Below, piece after piece: positions 12,382 through 14,289 of a stretch of 14,289 bases of DNA. Each line of letters opens with the position of its first letter. Within the stretch, counting starts at the first letter, position 1. The position numbers were made by a program, and so were the translations under genes. The notes beneath the pieces were generated by a model that was given only the letters and a program-made list of their open reading frames with translations, ran no database searches and was not told the DNA's origin. The stretch is from Chloroflexia bacterium (lineage in GTDB: Bacteria > Chloroflexota > Chloroflexia > Thermomicrobiales > UBA6265), in contig JACCUV010000386.1 in NCBI GenBank assembly GCA_013698495.1, forward strand, positions 1 to 14,289. The letters run 5' to 3'.

Positions 12382-14187
12382 ATGAGCACGAACCGCTCCG
12401 ACGACCAGAAACTCGCTAGGCTCACAAGCGGCATGCCCTCGGCGACCGCCAGCTTCTTTCGCTCGCAATTCAGCCGCCGGGCCCTCCTCGGCGGGATGGC
12501 GGGATTCGGGGCCTTCGGTCTTGGCGGTGTCGCGACCACCCTCGCGGCGCCGGCAGGCGCCGGTCGACCAAAGGCAATCACCCAGCAGGATCTTCCGGCG
12601 GACGCCGCGCCGCTCGAAGATCAGGTTTGGCGTGTCCCCTCCGGCACAGGCAACGCCGTCACGGTCGACTTCTACGAGCGCGTCTACGAGCGTCCGGCGC
12701 TGGCCGACGTATCGAGCGCGGCGCTTGTCATCCTCACCAAGGATTTTGAGATCATCGAAGGCGCCGCCACCGAATGGAGTGGCAGCGAAGACGGCAAGAC
12801 GTGGACCTTCAAACTCCGCAACGATATTATGTGGAGCGATGGAAGTCCATTGACCGCCGCCGACTACATCAAGACGTTCCAGTATGCGGCCGACCCCGAA
12901 CACGCCTTCGACTTCGCCTGGTTCTGGGATGGCGACCTCCTGAACTTTAGCGAATGCCTCGCCGGCGATCTGCCACTGGAGGAACTGGGTGTGCGGCAAG
13001 GAGTCGATGAGTACGAGGTCATCTTCGAAACCGTCAATGCGGCCCCGTACTTGCCGGCCAAACTCCTGTACTCGATGCCGCTCTCCAAGGCCGCGCTCGA
13101 ATCCAGCGGTCCACTCTACAATTCCAACCCCGAAACCGCCGTTTCATCCGGCCCGTTTATTATCAGTGAGTGGATTCAGGACCAGACGTTGACGTATGTC
13201 CGCAACGAGGCGTACACCGGCCCATGGGTCGTGCCGATGCAAAAACTCATTGTCAAGTTTGCGACGCCGGCCAGCTGGTACACCCTGTACGAAGCTGGCG
13301 AGATCGACTACATGGAGGGGCCGGCCCCGGCCGAACTCCAACTGATCCAGGCCGATCCGGAGCGGGAGTCGGAGATTTACCAGGGCGTCGGCGATTTCGC
13401 CTGTCTCTACTTCTTCTTCGATGTGACTACGGCGCCATTCGACGATATCCTGGTGCGCCAGGCGTTTAGTCACGTGATCGACCGCGAGGCGATGAAAGCC
13501 CAAATCTGGGGACCACAGGCAAACATCGCGCCCTCGTTCCTGGCGAATGGATTCCCCGCTTCGAATACCGAAGGCCTGGCAGACATTCAGGCGTTCGACC
13601 CCGAACTCGGCAAGCAGCTCCTGGCCGAAGCGGGATATCCCGAGGGGGAGGGCTTCCCCAGCCTGACGATGACGGTTCGCGGCGAAGGTTCACCCATCGA
13701 AGTCGCCACGACCCAAGCCTATGGCTCGATGATCACCCAGCACCTTGGCATCCCGGTCGAGCTCCAGACCATCGATCGACAAGCGTTCTATGACGACATG
13801 AATTCGATCCTCTTCGGATGGGTGTCCTACGGCATGGACTACTTCGACCCCTCGAACATGCTCAGCGTCTGGCGAACTGGCGGTCGGCACCCATGGTCGA
13901 ACGCCGACTTCGACGCCAAGCTCGCCGAAGCTACGGTCTTCCTCGGCGACGACGCCGAGCGGATCGCGATGTTCCAGGAGGCCGAGCGTATCCTCGTCGA
14001 GGATGTGCCAGCCGTCTGGACCTACTTCGTGACCCCGATTCAGCTGATCAAGCCATACGTCAAGGGGGCGGCCCTGGAACCAGACGTGAATGGCATCGCG
14101 GCGATCCACTGGCCAGGCTTCGCGGCGGACAGCACCGTGTCGCAAGAGCTGTACATCGGCAGCGACGCCCCGAGCGGACGCCAATAG
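12382..14187 (+). CDS. ABC importer solute-binding protein, SBP family 5 (DppA/OppA type)
   Basis: This is an exported protein that binds the ligand (peptide or possibly oligosaccharide) and delivers it to the two permeases upstream. The 601 residues start with a 30-residue polar stretch, then SRRALLGG (31-38) and a hydrophobic, glycine-rich segment to about residue 60 ending APAGA. This looks like a twin-arginine export signal rather than a Sec lipoprotein signal, since there is no lipobox cysteine. The mature part has the family landmarks: a WTFKLR segment followed by WSDGSPLTAADYIKTFQYA early on, the SSGPFIISEW loop, VRQAFSHVIDREAM in the centre, and LAEAGYPEGEGFP. The ATG at 12382 has GGAGG eight bases upstream; an ATG at 12367 has none. 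No ATPase genes follow before the window ends. Confidence 0.95.
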   Translation: MSTNRSDDQKLARLTSGMPSATASFFRSQFSRRALLGGMAGFGAFGLGGVATTLAAPAGAGRPKAITQQDLPADAAPLEDQVWRVPSGTGNAVTVDFYERVYERPALADVSSAALVILTKDFEIIEGAATEWSGSEDGKTWTFKLRNDIMWSDGSPLTAADYIKTFQYAADPEHAFDFAWFWDGDLLNFSECLAGDLPLEELGVRQGVDEYEVIFETVNAAPYLPAKLLYSMPLSKAALESSGPLYNSNPETAVSSGPFIISEWIQDQTLTYVRNEAYTGPWVVPMQKLIVKFATPASWYTLYEAGEIDYMEGPAPAELQLIQADPERESEIYQGVGDFACLYFFFDVTTAPFDDILVRQAFSHVIDREAMKAQIWGPQANIAPSFLANGFPASNTEGLADIQAFDPELGKQLLAEAGYPEGEGFPSLTMTVRGEGSPIEVATTQAYGSMITQHLGIPVELQTIDRQAFYDDMNSILFGWVSYGMDYFDPSNMLSVWRTGGRHPWSNADFDAKLAEATVFLGDDAERIAMFQEAERILVEDVPAVWTYFVTPIQLIKPYVKGAALEPDVNGIAAIHWPGFAADSTVSQELYIGSDAPSGRQ

Positions 14188-14219
14188 CCGTAGAGTGCGC
14201 AATTCGTGTGGTCGAAGAT

Positions 14220-14260
14220 GTCACCGCTTGTCTGGCCTCGCCGGCCGGGCGAGCGGTGAC
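14220..14260 (+). terminator. Stem-loop downstream of the solute-binding protein gene
   Basis: GTCACCGCT (14220-14228) and AGCGGTGAC (14252-14260) are perfect 9-base complements. Inside them CTCGCC (14237-14242) and GGCGAG (14248-14253) can pair around a 5-nt loop, with the outer arms then shortened to 7 bp. It begins 32 nt after the stop and could terminate or stabilise the importer transcript. No T-tract follows, so a rho-independent terminator is not certain. I see nothing else in 14188-14289. Confidence 0.35.
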
Positions 14261-14289
14261 CGCTTGAACGAACGCCAATTGACCGCGAA

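Overview
The window is a GC-rich bacterial chromosome segment with ordinary spacing and no phage, plasmid, IS, CRISPR or RNA-gene signature. Several things fit a Chloroflexota bacterium, probably near the Thermomicrobia: the gene content, GTG and TTG starts behind clear Shine-Dalgarno sites, an Opp/Dpp-type importer without ATPases next to it, and intergenic repeats of the 'GTCATTTCGAG...GAGAAATC' kind. This placement is inference from gene style, not from a marker gene.

Region 1 (about 1-3250) is housekeeping. Shikimate dehydrogenase (aroE) and the endolytic murein transglycosylase (mltG) lie on the minus strand as a tight mltG-aroE pair 8 bp apart. mltG most likely starts at a TTG. The tRNA dimethylallyltransferase gene miaA diverges from mltG across about 70 bp.

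Region 2 (3250-4890) is sulfur handling. A two-domain thiosulfate/3-mercaptopyruvate sulfurtransferase with an intact C-terminal active site is followed by an IscU/SufU-type Fe-S scaffold protein. A 7-bp perfect inverted repeat lies in the leader of the first gene. Strong GC hairpins fill the 147-bp gap between the two genes.

Region 3 (4885-5278) is a gene-free stretch. It holds a very strong Shine-Dalgarno site in front of a 13-codon reading frame, then two diverged 49-bp direct repeats whose short stems differ by a compensatory base-pair change.

Region 4 (5279-10066) contains a large GH116-like (GBA2-type) glycoside hydrolase, then 25 bp downstream a DUF2851 protein of unknown function. 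The DUF2851 gene converges on, and overlaps by 22 bp, an atypical short-chain dehydrogenase on the minus strand.

Region 5 (10067-14289) is a peptide/oligosaccharide ABC importer: two DppB/DppC-type permeases and a twin-arginine-exported solute-binding protein, reading rightward from a probable promoter near 10204-10231. The ATPase genes are not in the window.

I found no clear new multi-gene system. The best leads are the covarying repeat pair with the orphan ribosome-binding site beside it, the apparent loss of the usual catalytic nucleophile position in the GH116-like enzyme, and the leader structures around the sulfurtransferase/scaffold pair.
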